64,000 nt of DNA from Streptomyces vinaceus (GTDB lineage: Bacteria; Actinomycetota; Actinomycetes; Streptomycetales; Streptomycetaceae). The notes beneath the pieces were generated by a model. The model was given only the letters and a program-made list of their open reading frames with translations, had not been told where the DNA came from and made no database searches. How positions within the stretch are numbered: the first letter of the stretch is position 1; each line of letters opens with the position of its first letter. Of this stretch, positions 1 through 8,944 are shown in pieces. The stretch lies in contig NZ_CP023692.1 of assembly GCF_008704935.1 (NCBI RefSeq), forward strand, positions 5,423,001-5,487,000. The letters are read 5' to 3'. The position numbers were made by a program, and so were the translations under genes.

Positions 1-1
1 G

Positions 2-1048
2 GCGGGGCGGCACGCGCCGTTCTACACGGACATCGTGCACGCCGGGCACCCGACGCGGATGCTCACCACCGACTACGCGAAGGGGCGGGCGCTCCAGGTG
101 GCGCTGCGGGCCGACACCGTCGAGGACGGGATCGAGGAGGCGGCGTGGTGGCTGGCGCTGATCGGCGCGGGGGGCGTGGTGGTGGCGGCCGGGCTCGGGT
201 ACTGGGTGTCGCGGACCGGCCTGGCCCCGGTGACCCGGCTGACGGCCACCGCCGAGCGGATCGCGGCGACGCGCGATCCCCGGCACCGGATCGAACTGCC
301 GCCGCCGGGGCCCCCGGGCTCGCCGGCCCGGGAGGACGAGATCACACGGCTGGCCGGGAGCTTCAACACCATGCTGGGCGAGCTGGAGCAGTCGGTGACG
401 GCGCAGCGGCGGCTGGTGGCGGACGCCTCGCACGAGCTGCGGACCCCGCTGACGGCGCTGCGGACGAACGCGGAGCTGCTGGCGCGGGGGGAGCGGCTGA
501 CGCCGGAGCAGCGCGAGCGGGCCTCGCTGGCACTGGGGCGGCAGCTGCGCGAGGTGACGGGGCTGGTGAACGACCTGATCGAGCTGGCCCGGGACGAGGA
601 GCCGCAGCCGCTGGTGGAACAGGTGCGGCTGGCCCCGCTGGTGGAGCACTGCGCGGAGGCGGCCCGGGCGCACCGGCCGGCGGTCCCCGTGCACGTCCGG
701 GTGGCCGAGGTGGTGGTGCCGGGGGTGCCGGCGAGGCTGACGCGACTCGTGTCGAACCTGCTCGACAACGCGGCGAAGTTCAGCCCGGCGGGCGCTCCGG
801 TGGAGGTGGAGCTGGTGGCGAGGGCCGGGGGCGGCGCCGAGCTGACGGTACGGGACCACGGCCCGGGCATCGCGGCCGAGGACCTGCCGTACGTCTTCGA
901 CCGCTTCTACCGGGCGGGGGCGGCGCGGGCCCTGCCGGGCTCGGGGCTGGGCCTGGCGATGGCACGGCAGATCGCCCGGGCGCACGCGGCGGAGCTGGTG
1001 GCGGAGGCCGCCCCGGGCGGGGGCGCCCTGTTCCGGCTGACGTTCTGA
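2..1048 (+). CDS. Sensor histidine kinase (5' end outside window)
   Basis: Membrane sensor kinase of a two-component system; it autophosphorylates a His and hands the phosphate to a response regulator that is not in the window. The frame is open from base 2, so the N-terminus and sensor domain lie upstream and no start is assigned. Visible in order: the end of an extracytoplasmic segment, one membrane segment (about nt 145-205), a HAMP linker, the HisKA box ASHELRTPL with the acceptor His near nt 431, then HATPase boxes N (LLDNAAKFSP), G1 (DHGPGI) and G2 (GSGLGLAMAR). All catalytic boxes look intact. The signal it senses cannot be inferred here. Confidence 0.93.
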   Translation, partial: AGRHAPFYTDIVHAGHPTRMLTTDYAKGRALQVALRADTVEDGIEEAAWWLALIGAGGVVVAAGLGYWVSRTGLAPVTRLTATAERIAATRDPRHRIELPPPGPPGSPAREDEITRLAGSFNTMLGELEQSVTAQRRLVADASHELRTPLTALRTNAELLARGERLTPEQRERASLALGRQLREVTGLVNDLIELARDEEPQPLVEQVRLAPLVEHCAEAARAHRPAVPVHVRVAEVVVPGVPARLTRLVSNLLDNAAKFSPAGAPVEVELVARAGGGAELTVRDHGPGIAAEDLPYVFDRFYRAGAARALPGSGLGLAMARQIARAHAAELVAEAAPGGGALFRLTF

Positions 1049-1059
1049 ACCGGGCCCGT

Positions 1060-1078
1060 GGGCCGCGGCCCGCGGCCC
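1060..1078. terminator. GC-rich hairpin between convergent genes
   Basis: A 7-bp perfect stem (1060-1066 with 1072-1078) and a 5-base loop lies in the 37-bp gap between the sensor kinase and the convergent MscS gene. There is no T-run; actinobacterial terminators often lack one. Confidence 0.45.
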
Positions 1079-1085
1079 GCTGCCG

Positions 1086-2138
1086 TCAGGGCGTGCCCGG
1101 GCGGGGGTCCGCCGCGGAGGTGGCGATGCGCGGGAGGGCGTACGGGTGATGGGCCAGCAGCCAGCTGATCAGGCGTTCGCGGACCTGGCAGCGGACCGTC
1201 CAGATGTCCGTGGCGTCCTTCGCCGTGACCACCGCCCGGACCTGGATCGTGTGCGGGGTCGTGTCCGTGACCGCGAGGGTCCCGGTGCGGCCGTCCCACT
1301 CCGGGACGTCCTCCAAGATCGCCTGGAGCTGCTCCCGCATGAGGTCCAGCGGTGCGCTGTGGTCCAGGTGCCAGAAGACCGTTCCGGTCATCTGCGCGCC
1401 GCCGCGCGACCAGTTCTCGTACGGCTTGCCTGTGAAATACGACACGGGCATGGTGATCCGCCGTTCGTCCCAGGTGCGGACGACCAGGAAGGTGAGGGTG
1501 ATCTCCTCGACCGTCCCCCACTCCTCGTCCACGACCACGGTGTCCCCGATCCGCACCGTGTCGCCGAAGGCGATCTGCAGTCCGGCGAACAGGTTGCCCA
1601 GGGAGGACTGGGCCGCGATGCCCGCCACGATGCCGAGCACGCCCGCCGAGGCCAGCATCGAGGCGCCCACGGCCCGCATCGGCGGGAAGGTGAGGAGCAT
1701 CGCGGCCACCGCGACCACGACGACGACCGCCGTGACCACCCGGTGGATCAGCGTGACCTGGGTGCGCACCCGCCGCACCCGCGCGTCGTCGGGGTGCTGG
1801 GCGGCGTAGCGGGCGTAGGAGGAGTCCACGACCGCCGTGGCGATCCGCACCAGCAGCCACGCCGCCGAGCCGATCAGCACGAGGGTCAGCGCGCGGCCGA
1901 CGGCGAAGACGTAGTCCCGCGGAATCCCCATCCGCCGGTGGGCCCCGTACAGCAGTGTCGTGCACAGGACCAGTTGGAAGGGCAGGCGGCAGTGGCGCAG
2001 GCGTGCCCACAGCGTGGTCTCGCCGTGGCGGGCTCCGGTCCGGCGCAGCACCAGGTCCAGCAGCCATCCGGCGAGCAGCGTGACGACCAGGGCCCCGCCG
2101 ACGACGGCGATCGGGCGCAGAACGGTGTCCGTGTCCAT
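1086..2138 (-). CDS. Mechanosensitive ion channel, MscS family
   Basis: Probable small-conductance mechanosensitive channel that releases solutes on hypo-osmotic shock. The 350-residue product has about four hydrophobic segments (two near residues 8-65, one near 75-100, one near 130-155). Next comes the pore-lining Ala/Gly-rich helix (MLASAGVLGIVAGIAAQSSL), and then a beta domain of the MscS type (GDTVRIGDTVVVDEEWGTVEEI). The frame stays open upstream, but the ATG at 2138 starts a normal membrane N-terminus and leaves 64 bp to the divergent hydrolase. An earlier in-frame start at 2210 would overlap that gene. Confidence 0.88.
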   Translation of the reverse strand: MDTDTVLRPIAVVGGALVVTLLAGWLLDLVLRRTGARHGETTLWARLRHCRLPFQLVLCTTLLYGAHRRMGIPRDYVFAVGRALTLVLIGSAAWLLVRIATAVVDSSYARYAAQHPDDARVRRVRTQVTLIHRVVTAVVVVVAVAAMLLTFPPMRAVGASMLASAGVLGIVAGIAAQSSLGNLFAGLQIAFGDTVRIGDTVVVDEEWGTVEEITLTFLVVRTWDERRITMPVSYFTGKPYENWSRGGAQMTGTVFWHLDHSAPLDLMREQLQAILEDVPEWDGRTGTLAVTDTTPHTIQVRAVVTAKDATDIWTVRCQVRERLISWLLAHHPYALPRIATSAADPRPGTP

Positions 2139-2202
2139 GCGGGTCAACGTAACCGGAACGCGGCTCCGACCCGCGGCATTCGGCGAATGGCACGATGGGG
2201 GC

Positions 2203-2772
2203 ATGAACATCGTGCTTTTCCATTCGACGTACGGGCTGCGGCCCGCGGTGCACGCGGCGGCCGACCGGCTGCGCGCGGCCGGTCACCAGGTCCAGGTGCC
2301 GGACCTCTTCGAGGGGCGCACCTTCGAGACCGTCGAGGAGGGCATGGCACACCGGGACGAGATCGGCCGTGACGAGCTGCTCAAGCGTGCGGTGCTGGCC
2401 TCCGCCCCCTACTCCGACCAGGGCCTGGTCTACGCGGGCTTCTCCTTCGGCGGCTCCGTCGCCCAGCACCTGGCCCTCGCGGACGAGAAGGCGCGCGGGC
2501 TGCTGCTCCTGCACGGGACGGCGGACCTGGACGAGGACGCGGCGGTGGACGAGCTGCCGGTGCAGCTGCACATCGCGGATCCCGACCCGTTCGAGACGCA
2601 CGACTGGCTGACGGCCTGGTACCTGCGGATGCGGCGGGCGGGCGCGGACGTGGAGGTGCACCGCTACCCGGGCGCCGGGCACCTGTTCACGGACCCGGAC
2701 CTCGACGACTACGACGCCGAGGCCGCGGAGCGGACCTGGAAGGCCGCCATCGGCTTCCTCGACAGCCTGTAG
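2203..2772 (+). CDS. Dienelactone hydrolase-family alpha/beta hydrolase
   Basis: A 189-residue cytoplasmic alpha/beta hydrolase. Visible are a first beta strand (MNIVLFHSTYGLRP), the nucleophile elbow GFSFGGS, an acidic residue in the IADPDPF segment, and a C-terminal His in GAGHLF, which together make a plausible Ser-Asp-His triad. Classical dienelactone hydrolases use Cys as nucleophile, while this protein has Ser. Its substrate is unknown. The ATG at 2203 is chosen because the protein family begins there and the upstream open frame has no coding character. Confidence 0.85.
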   Translation: MNIVLFHSTYGLRPAVHAAADRLRAAGHQVQVPDLFEGRTFETVEEGMAHRDEIGRDELLKRAVLASAPYSDQGLVYAGFSFGGSVAQHLALADEKARGLLLLHGTADLDEDAAVDELPVQLHIADPDPFETHDWLTAWYLRMRRAGADVEVHRYPGAGHLFTDPDLDDYDAEAAERTWKAAIGFLDSL

Positions 2773-2785
2773 AGGCCGGAGAGGG

Positions 2786-2824
2786 GTGAGGGGCGGGGCG
2801 CGCAGTGCGTGCCCCGCCCCTCAC
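2786..2824. terminator. Bidirectional terminator
   Basis: A 14-bp perfect inverted repeat (2786-2799 with 2811-2824) with an 11-base loop sits between the convergent hydrolase (+) and metalloprotease (-) genes. Confidence 0.75.
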
Positions 2825-2844
2825 CGTTTCACGTCACGTGGTGA

Positions 2845-3834
2845 CTAGCCGCGGTACGCGCTCCACATGCTCTTCATGCGGGACACCTGGCCCGCGGTGA
2901 ACTGGTACATGCACGAGTCGTACGTGTAGTCCATGAAGTTGTGGATCGGGTCGACGCCCGCCTTGGTGGTGCAGCTGTCACGGCCGGTCGGGCACTCGAA
3001 GGCGGCGCTCTTCTCGGCCGGGGTGTCGGAGACGGAGTCGCCGCTGCCCGAGCAGCCGCCCTGGAAGGTGTGGTAAAGGCCCATCCAGTGGCCGACCTCG
3101 TGGGTGGCGGTGTCGCCCTCGTTGTAGTTGGCGGCGGAGCCGCCCGGCAGCGAGGTGTTGAGGATGACGACGCCGTCCATCTTGGGCTGCGAGGCGTAGG
3201 AGCTCGGGAAGGTCGCCCAGCCGAGGAGGCCGCCGCCGAGGTTGGCGGTGTACAGGTTGAGCGCGTTGGCGCCGCCCTTGCGCAGGGCGTTCTTCATGTC
3301 CTTCTCGGCCTGGGTGCCGTCCGAGACGTTGTACCAGGCGGCGTTGTCGGTGTAGTCGGTGGACACCAGCGAGAACTGGTAGCCGGAGTCGACGTTGCCC
3401 GTGCCCTTGCCGCTGTAGGCGGCGTTGAGGACCGCGATCTGGTTGTTGACGTCCGTGGCGGTCAGCTTGCCGGCGGAGCCGGACGTGATGACGTGGACGT
3501 ACACCGGGACGGTCGTCGCGGCAGTGACCTCGGCGGCGCGCATCTGGCGCTGCGGGCCGAGCTCGGCGTTCTTCTTGGCCAGGTCGGCGTCCATGGCCTT
3601 GACCTGCGCGTCCGTCACCTCGTTGGGGTCGGCCGCGTGCTGGTCCTTCGGGCGGGCGACGCGGGCGTTGGCGGAGGCGGTGCCGGCGTCGGCACAGGCC
3701 TCGGCGCCGGTCTTGGGCGCCGCGGCCACGGTGGTGGGGGCCGTGAGCGGGGCGAACGCCAGGGTTCCGGCCAGAACGGCCGTACCCATGAGGCGGCGGC
3801 GGAGCATGGGGGATATGCGGGCGGAAGCGCGCAC
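2845..3834 (-). CDS. Secreted zinc metalloprotease, M43 (pappalysin/cytophagalysin) type
   Basis: An exported 329-residue zinc endopeptidase. The extended zinc site HEVGHWMGLYH supplies two His, the catalytic Glu and the third His, and a downstream Met-turn candidate lies in NFMDYTYDSCMYQF. The spacing and the Cys-rich loop between them fit the M43 family. A Sec-type signal peptide is clear: RRRLMG, a hydrophobic core, then a probable cut after an Ala-rich segment. A propeptide of about 60 residues probably follows. I chose the GTG at 3834 because a GAGGAG ribosome site lies 5 bases upstream; the frame is open to 3909. It is monocistronic. Confidence 0.9.
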   Translation of the reverse strand: MRASARISPMLRRRLMGTAVLAGTLAFAPLTAPTTVAAAPKTGAEACADAGTASANARVARPKDQHAADPNEVTDAQVKAMDADLAKKNAELGPQRQMRAAEVTAATTVPVYVHVITSGSAGKLTATDVNNQIAVLNAAYSGKGTGNVDSGYQFSLVSTDYTDNAAWYNVSDGTQAEKDMKNALRKGGANALNLYTANLGGGLLGWATFPSSYASQPKMDGVVILNTSLPGGSAANYNEGDTATHEVGHWMGLYHTFQGGCSGSGDSVSDTPAEKSAAFECPTGRDSCTTKAGVDPIHNFMDYTYDSCMYQFTAGQVSRMKSMWSAYRG

Positions 3835-3953
3835 GTTGACTCCTCGCGAAGCGTGGTGGGGGGTGAGGGATTTCCTCACGCTGGCGCGAAGCTTATGTGT
3901 CCATGTCATGCACTGAGCAAGCCCTTTGCGTAAAAGATTTGTTGCTTCTGATG

Positions 3954-3991
3954 CCGAAGGGGCGCCCGGTCTGCACCAGACGCCCCTTCGG
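3954..3991 (-). terminator. Terminator after phoD-like gene
   Basis: An 11-bp perfect stem (3954-3964 with 3981-3991) encloses a second 5-bp stem (3969-3973 with 3977-3981 region). It lies about 30 bp past the stop of the minus-strand phosphatase. Confidence 0.65.
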
Positions 3992-4022
3992 ACAACAGAA
4001 TTGACGGACCGTCAATAAAGCC

Positions 4023-5696
4023 TCAGCCCACCGGCTGGTACGACCGCTCCACCTTCTGGGTGCCGTTCGCCGTGCGGTACGAACGCGTCCACGCGGTGGT
4101 GGCGGCCGGATTCCGCTTGTCGGACACCACGTAGTAGTCCATCTGCGAGCGCTCGGCCGTCACGTCCAGCACCCCGTAGCCGTGTGCGTCCATGTCCAGC
4201 CACTTCACGTGCCAGTTGGCGGCCTTGACCGCGGCCTCCGCTACGAGCGAGGCGGTGTCCGCCGGCACGTGCAGGAGGTCGTCGATGTTGTCGGAGGTCA
4301 CCGAGGTCACCACGAACTCCGTGGCCGCCGTGCCCGAGCCCGGGTACGTCGCCATGTTCATCGGGACCTCGTTCGCCCACGCCATGTGGATGTCGCCGGT
4401 GAGGAAGACCGTGTTCTTGATCTTCTGGTCCTTGAGGTGGTTCAGCAGCTCCTTGCGGTCGTCCGTGTAGCCGTCCCACTGGTCCACGTTGACCGCGAGT
4501 CCGCCCTCGGGCAGGCCCAGCAGCTTCGTCAGCGGCGCCAGCAGGTGTGCGGGCAGCGAGCCGAAGGCCACCGGCGAGATCATCACCGAGGTCCCGACCA
4601 GCTTCCAGGTCGCGTTCGAGCTCGCGAGGCCCGACTTGAGCCAGTCCAGCTGGGCGCGCCCGGTGATGGTGCGCTCCGGGTCGTCGACCGCGCCGCTGCC
4701 CACCTTGGCCTGCTGGGAGCGGAAGGTGCGCAGGTCCAGCAGGTGCAGGTCGGCGAGGCTGCCGAAGCGCAGCCGCCGGTAGACGGTGCCGGCGGTCGAG
4801 GTGCGGACCGGCATCCACTCGAAGTACGCCTGCTTGGCGGCGGCCGCGCGGGCCGACCAGTCGCCCTCGGCTCCCGGGGTGTGGTTCTCCGCCCCTCCCG
4901 ACCAGGCGTCGTTGGCGAACTCGTGGTCGTCCCATATCGCCACGATCGCGTGCGCGGCGTGCATCGCCTGGAGGTCGGCGTCGGTCTTGTACGCGCCGTG
5001 CCGGGTCCGGTAGTCGGCGAGGGTGAGGATCTCGTGCTTCGGCTCGTGCGCGCGCACGCCGTACTTCGCCTCGGGGTAGACCCCGTTCGCGTACTCGTAG
5101 ATGTAGTCGCCGAGGTGCAGGATCGCGTGCAGGTCGCTGCGGGCGGCCAGGTGGCGGTAGGCGGAGAACCAGCCGGCCTCCCAGTTGGCGCAGGAGACCA
5201 CGCCGAAGCGGACCCCGGGGGTGCTCGCGTCGTGGCCCGGGGCGGTCAGGGTGCGCCCGACCGGGGAGACGGAGCCGCCGGCCGTGAACCGGTAGAAGTA
5301 CGGGGTCTGCGGCCGCAGTCCGCGCACGTCCGCCTTGACCGTGTGGTCGGTGGCGGCGCTCGCGGTGACGGAGCCGCTCGCCACGATCCGGGAGAAGGCC
5401 TTGTCCTCGGCGACCTCCCAGTCCACCGGGGTGGCCGGGCCGGCGCCGGAGCCGGGTGCGGCCTCCGGGGTCGGGGTGACGCGGGTCCACAGCAGGATCC
5501 CGTCGGGCAGCGGGTCGCCGGAGGCGACGCCGTGCAGGAAGGCGGGCCCGTTCGAGGCCGCCGACGCGGGGGAGGCGGCCAGGGCGGCCGTCGCGAAGGG
5601 CGCGAGGGCGGCGGTGGCCGCGGCGGCCTTGACCACCGTGCGGCGGCGCGGAGTTGCCGCGATGGGGGAGGGGAGATGACTGGTCACGGCCGGCAT
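4023..5696 (-). CDS. phoD: Alkaline phosphatase D (PhoD-like), Tat-exported
   Basis: A secreted phosphodiesterase/alkaline phosphatase of the PhoD family (557 residues), releasing phosphate from organic esters outside the cell. A twin-arginine signal is present (TPRRRTVVK, then an Ala-rich hydrophobic stretch), matching a family known to be exported folded with its metals. Metal-site motifs appear in order: SCANWEAGWF, HLGDYIYEY, IWDDHEFANDAW and LTGDIHMAWANE. The N-terminal beta domain (residues about 50-140) is also typical. Expression would be expected under phosphate starvation, but I found no convincing PHO box upstream. The start could be a few codons further in. Confidence 0.92.
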   Translation of the reverse strand: MPAVTSHLPSPIAATPRRRTVVKAAAATAALAPFATAALAASPASAASNGPAFLHGVASGDPLPDGILLWTRVTPTPEAAPGSGAGPATPVDWEVAEDKAFSRIVASGSVTASAATDHTVKADVRGLRPQTPYFYRFTAGGSVSPVGRTLTAPGHDASTPGVRFGVVSCANWEAGWFSAYRHLAARSDLHAILHLGDYIYEYANGVYPEAKYGVRAHEPKHEILTLADYRTRHGAYKTDADLQAMHAAHAIVAIWDDHEFANDAWSGGAENHTPGAEGDWSARAAAAKQAYFEWMPVRTSTAGTVYRRLRFGSLADLHLLDLRTFRSQQAKVGSGAVDDPERTITGRAQLDWLKSGLASSNATWKLVGTSVMISPVAFGSLPAHLLAPLTKLLGLPEGGLAVNVDQWDGYTDDRKELLNHLKDQKIKNTVFLTGDIHMAWANEVPMNMATYPGSGTAATEFVVTSVTSDNIDDLLHVPADTASLVAEAAVKAANWHVKWLDMDAHGYGVLDVTAERSQMDYYVVSDKRNPAATTAWTRSYRTANGTQKVERSYQPVG

Positions 5697-5737
5697 ATTA
5701 CTGACGGGTAAAGCCGCTGGTACACCCCTCGGAAGGC

Positions 5738-5774
5738 AACGGGCGGGCGAACTCTCGGAGTTCGCCCGCCCGTT
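5738..5774 (-). terminator. Terminator after DsbA-like gene
   Basis: A 16-bp perfect stem (5738-5753 with 5759-5774), extendable to 17 bp, leaves a 3-base loop. It lies just past the stop of the minus-strand thioredoxin-fold gene, and it also crowds the promoter region of the phosphatase gene. Confidence 0.8.
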
Positions 5775-5804
5775 CCCGTGTCCGGTGTTCCCCGGTTCGG
5801 CCGA

Positions 5805-6599
5805 TCAGCCCGCGATGGCCTTGTCGACCGCGGCCGTGAACTCCTCCGGGGTCATCTTGACGTCGATCTTCTTGCCGTCCATCTTCAGCGACGGGGTGCC
5901 CGTCATACCGCTCTTGTCGAAGACCTTCGACATCTCGATCGCCCAGCGGTTGTACGTGCCGTCCTCGACGGCCTTCTTGAACTCGGCGTTGCCCTTGAGC
6001 GCCGGCACCTGGTCCGCGATCTTCAGCAGGTAGTCGTCCTTGCCGAACTTGTCGTCGCGCTCCTCCGGGTGGTTCTCCTTGGAGTACAGGGCGGTCTTGT
6101 ACTCCAGGAACGCCTCGGGGCTGACGTTCAGCGCCGCGCCCAGCGCGCTCAGCGCGTTCTTCGCGCCGGTGCCGCCGAAGCCCTTGTCGAGGAAGGTGGC
6201 GCCGATGTACTGGATCTTGTACTTGCCGGCGTCTACGTCCTTCTTGATCTGCGGGCCCACGGCCTGCTCGAACTGGGAGCAGACCGGGCAGCGCGAGTCC
6301 TCGTAGACCTCCAGGGTCTTCTTGGCGTCGGCCTTGCCTATGACGACCGTGGTGCCGTTGTCGCCCGTGGTGTTCTTCGGGGCGACCAGCGTCGCGTCGG
6401 CGGCCTTGTCCCACTCGCTCGGCTGGTTGGCCTGGACGACCAGGTAGCCGACGCCGCCGGCCAGGGCGAGGACGCCGACGACGCCGGCGGCCACCAGCAC
6501 CTGGCGGCGCGCCTTGGCCTTCTTCGCCTGCTTCTCGCGCTCGGCGCGCAGCCGGTCGCGGGCCGCCGCCTTGTTGGCCTGGCTGTTGCGTGCACTCAT
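5805..6599 (-). CDS. Membrane-anchored DsbA/thioredoxin-fold protein
   Basis: A 264-residue protein with a short, highly charged cytoplasmic N-terminus (Lys/Arg/Ala-rich, residues 1-32), one membrane segment (about 33-55), and an extracytoplasmic thioredoxin-fold domain of the DSBA/TlpA-like type. The redox motif is CPVC in DSRCPVCSQFEQ. A cis-Pro loop candidate is GTPSLKMDG near the end. The likely job is thiol-disulfide exchange on exported proteins. ATG 6599 has GGAG upstream. A paralogue with CPAC lies at 33679-34701. It overlaps no neighbour; the adjacent membrane protein gene is on the same strand 50 bp upstream. Confidence 0.88.
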   Translation of the reverse strand: MSARNSQANKAAARDRLRAEREKQAKKAKARRQVLVAAGVVGVLALAGGVGYLVVQANQPSEWDKAADATLVAPKNTTGDNGTTVVIGKADAKKTLEVYEDSRCPVCSQFEQAVGPQIKKDVDAGKYKIQYIGATFLDKGFGGTGAKNALSALGAALNVSPEAFLEYKTALYSKENHPEERDDKFGKDDYLLKIADQVPALKGNAEFKKAVEDGTYNRWAIEMSKVFDKSGMTGTPSLKMDGKKIDVKMTPEEFTAAVDKAIAG

Positions 6600-6649
6600 G
6601 GTGATCTCCGTGGGGTGTGGCTCGGGGGAAAGGGACTGCGTACGTGGGG

Positions 6650-7339
6650 TCAGGCGCAGACGAGCGCGCCGCGTACGGGAGGTCCCCGGCGTCCCACGGA
6701 ATGGGCGGGGAAGCGGGTACGGGCCCCCGCGCCCGCCCGGGCCGGGCGCGGCATCCGCCGCGCCGGACCGGAAGAGGCGGCCACCGAGGCCACGGCCAGC
6801 AGCAGCGGCCGGAACGCGAAGGCGGCCACCGCGCGCAGCAACTGCCCCAGCGCCCGCTCCCCGTACCGCAGCCAGGCCGCGGCGAGCAGCCCGACCGAGA
6901 CGTGGGCGCCGAGCAGCAGCCACGGGGTCCAGGGTCCGGGCGAGGCCAGCAGGGCCACCGGGTCGGCGACGGCGCCGGGCACCTCGGCCAGTGGCCCGCC
7001 CAGCGGCGGCCCGCCGCACAGCTCGTCGAGGCCGAGCGCCCGCAGCGGCCCGGCCACGGGCCCGCCGGCCGGTCCGTAGCAGACGTGCTGCCCGGCGGTG
7101 AAGACCGTGTCGGCCGCCAGCTCCAGCGGGACCAGCAGTCCGGCGATGGGGCCGAAGCCCCGCTCGCGGCCGGCCAGCGCGTACGTGAGCAGGAACACGC
7201 CGGCGAAGGCCCCGGCCACGGTGGCGGGGGGCAGCGGGACGCGGGACATCAGGACGTGCGAGCCGGCCGAGAGCAGCACGACGAGCGCGCTGAACAGCGC
7301 GGCTCGCAGCCCTCTCAGTCCCGCCCTCGACATGTCCAT
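6650..7339 (-). CDS. Integral membrane protein of unknown function
   Basis: A 229-residue protein with about five hydrophobic segments (near residues 12-30, 36-57, 66-85, 120-145 and 155-190) and an Arg-rich, Pro/Ala-rich C-terminal tail. I do not recognise the family. It stands 50 bp upstream of the DsbA-like gene on the same strand, so the two may be co-transcribed. ATG at 7339 is preferred; a second ATG two codons in (7333) is equally possible. A longer open frame to 7441 has no coding look. Confidence 0.65.
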   Translation of the reverse strand: MDMSRAGLRGLRAALFSALVVLLSAGSHVLMSRVPLPPATVAGAFAGVFLLTYALAGRERGFGPIAGLLVPLELAADTVFTAGQHVCYGPAGGPVAGPLRALGLDELCGGPPLGGPLAEVPGAVADPVALLASPGPWTPWLLLGAHVSVGLLAAAWLRYGERALGQLLRAVAAFAFRPLLLAVASVAASSGPARRMPRPARAGAGARTRFPAHSVGRRGPPVRGALVCA

Positions 7340-7448
7340 CGCCGCGAGTCTGCCACGAGACCCTGTGAAGAGGGGTCCCAGGTCCCGGAACGGCCGGTTC
7401 CTGATGCCCCTCCCCGTCCCGCCCGGCGGACGGCCCCGCATGATGCGG

Positions 7449-8774
7449 TCAGTGCGTGATGCGGCCGTTGCGGAACAGGTCCACGAAGATCTGGTGGTCG
7501 GCGCGCGCCCGGGCCCCGTACGCGTGCGCGAAGTCGACCAGCAGCTCCGCGAAGCCCTCCTCGTCGGCGGCGATGGCCGCGTCGATGGCCCGCTCGGTGG
7601 AGAACGGCACCAGGGAGTGCCCGCTCTCGGCCTCGTCGGCCGAGGCGTGCATGGTCGCCGTCGCCCGGCCCAGGTCCGCGACGACGGCCGCGATCTCCTC
7701 CGGGTCGTCCAGGTCCGACCAGTCCAGGTCCACCGCGTACGGGGAGACCTCGGCCACCAGCTGCCCGGACCCGTCCAGCTCGGTCCAGCCCAGCCACGGG
7801 TCGGCGTGGGCCTGCAGGGCGCGCTGGGAGATCACCGTACGGTGCCCCTCGTGCCGGAAGTAGTCCCGCACGGCGCGGTCGGTGATGTGCCGGGAGACGG
7901 CCGGGGTCTGCGCCTGCTTGAGGTAGATCACGACGTCGTTCTCCAGGGCGTCGCTGTGCCCCTCCAGCAGGATGTTGTACGAGGGCAGGCCGGCCGATCC
8001 GATCCCGACGCCGCGGCGGCCCACCACGTCCTTGACCCGGTAGGAGTCGGGCCGCACCAGGGACTCGTCGGGCAGGGTCTCCAGGTACCCGTCGAAGGCG
8101 GCGAGCACCTTGTAGCGGGTGGCCGCGTCCAGCTCGATCGAACCCCCGCCGGAGGCGAAGCGGCGCTCGAAGTCGCGGATCTCGGTCATCGAGTCCAGCA
8201 GGGAGAAGCGGGTGCGGGAGCGGGCCGAGCGCAGGGCGCCCAGCAGCGGGCCCTCGGCGGTGTCCAGGGTGAAGGAGGGCACCTCCTCGTTTTTGGCGCC
8301 GGTGGCCAGGCGGTGGATCCGCTCCCGGTAGGCGCCCGCGTAGGTCCGCACCAGCTCGCTGATCTGCTCGTCGCTGAGCGCCTTGGTGTAGCCGATCAGG
8401 GCGACGGAGGCCGCGAACCGCTTGAGGTCCCAGGTGAAGGGGCCGACGTACGCCTCGTCGAAATCGTTGACGTTGAAGATCAGGCGGCCGTTCGCGTCCA
8501 TGTACGTGCCGAAGTTCTCGGCGTGCAGGTCTCCGTGGATCCAGACCCGGCCGGTCCGCTCGTCCAGGTAGGGCCCGCCGTGGCGGTCGCGCTCCAGGTC
8601 GGCGTAGAAGAGGCAGGCCGTACCGCGGTAGAAGGCGAAGGCCGAGGCCGCCATCTTGCGGAATTTGACCTGGAAGGCCGCGGGGTCGGCGGCGAGCAGC
8701 TCACCGAATGCGGTGTCGAACACATCGAGTATCTGCTCGGCGCGCTGCTCGTTCGTCGTCTCGGGGACCGCCAT
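7449..8774 (-). CDS. DUF2252 family protein
   Basis: A 441-residue cytoplasmic protein of the DUF2252 family, common in Streptomyces and without an established function. Its hallmarks are WIHGDLHAENFGTYMD (about residues 70-85) and VNDFDEAYVGPFTWDLKR. These resemble the HGDxxxxN and DFD elements of aminoglycoside-phosphotransferase-like kinases, so a small-molecule kinase role is plausible (inference). The ATG at 8774 has an AGGAGG ribosome site; the frame is open further upstream. Divergent from dnaE with 170 bp between the starts. Confidence 0.88.
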   Translation of the reverse strand: MAVPETTNEQRAEQILDVFDTAFGELLAADPAAFQVKFRKMAASAFAFYRGTACLFYADLERDRHGGPYLDERTGRVWIHGDLHAENFGTYMDANGRLIFNVNDFDEAYVGPFTWDLKRFAASVALIGYTKALSDEQISELVRTYAGAYRERIHRLATGAKNEEVPSFTLDTAEGPLLGALRSARSRTRFSLLDSMTEIRDFERRFASGGGSIELDAATRYKVLAAFDGYLETLPDESLVRPDSYRVKDVVGRRGVGIGSAGLPSYNILLEGHSDALENDVVIYLKQAQTPAVSRHITDRAVRDYFRHEGHRTVISQRALQAHADPWLGWTELDGSGQLVAEVSPYAVDLDWSDLDDPEEIAAVVADLGRATATMHASADEAESGHSLVPFSTERAIDAAIAADEEGFAELLVDFAHAYGARARADHQIFVDLFRNGRITH

Positions 8775-8944
8775 GGCGGGTGCCTCCTGGTGCACGGGGT
8801 GGTACAGGTTCTGACCGACTGGACGCCGGGTGGGTCGTCCTGGTTCTGCAACGCCCGACCGTACCCGTCCGTGCCCGGGATCTGTCACTCCTGGGACGTA
8901 GGATTCATAGCTGCCGCCGCCCCCACCGTCAGGAGCCACCCGCC

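Noticed and set aside
5697..5737. PHO box before phoD
   Set aside because: Two 5-of-7 matches to GTTCACC (GTGTACC and CTTTACC) occur but at the wrong spacing and inside the start region; too weak to call.
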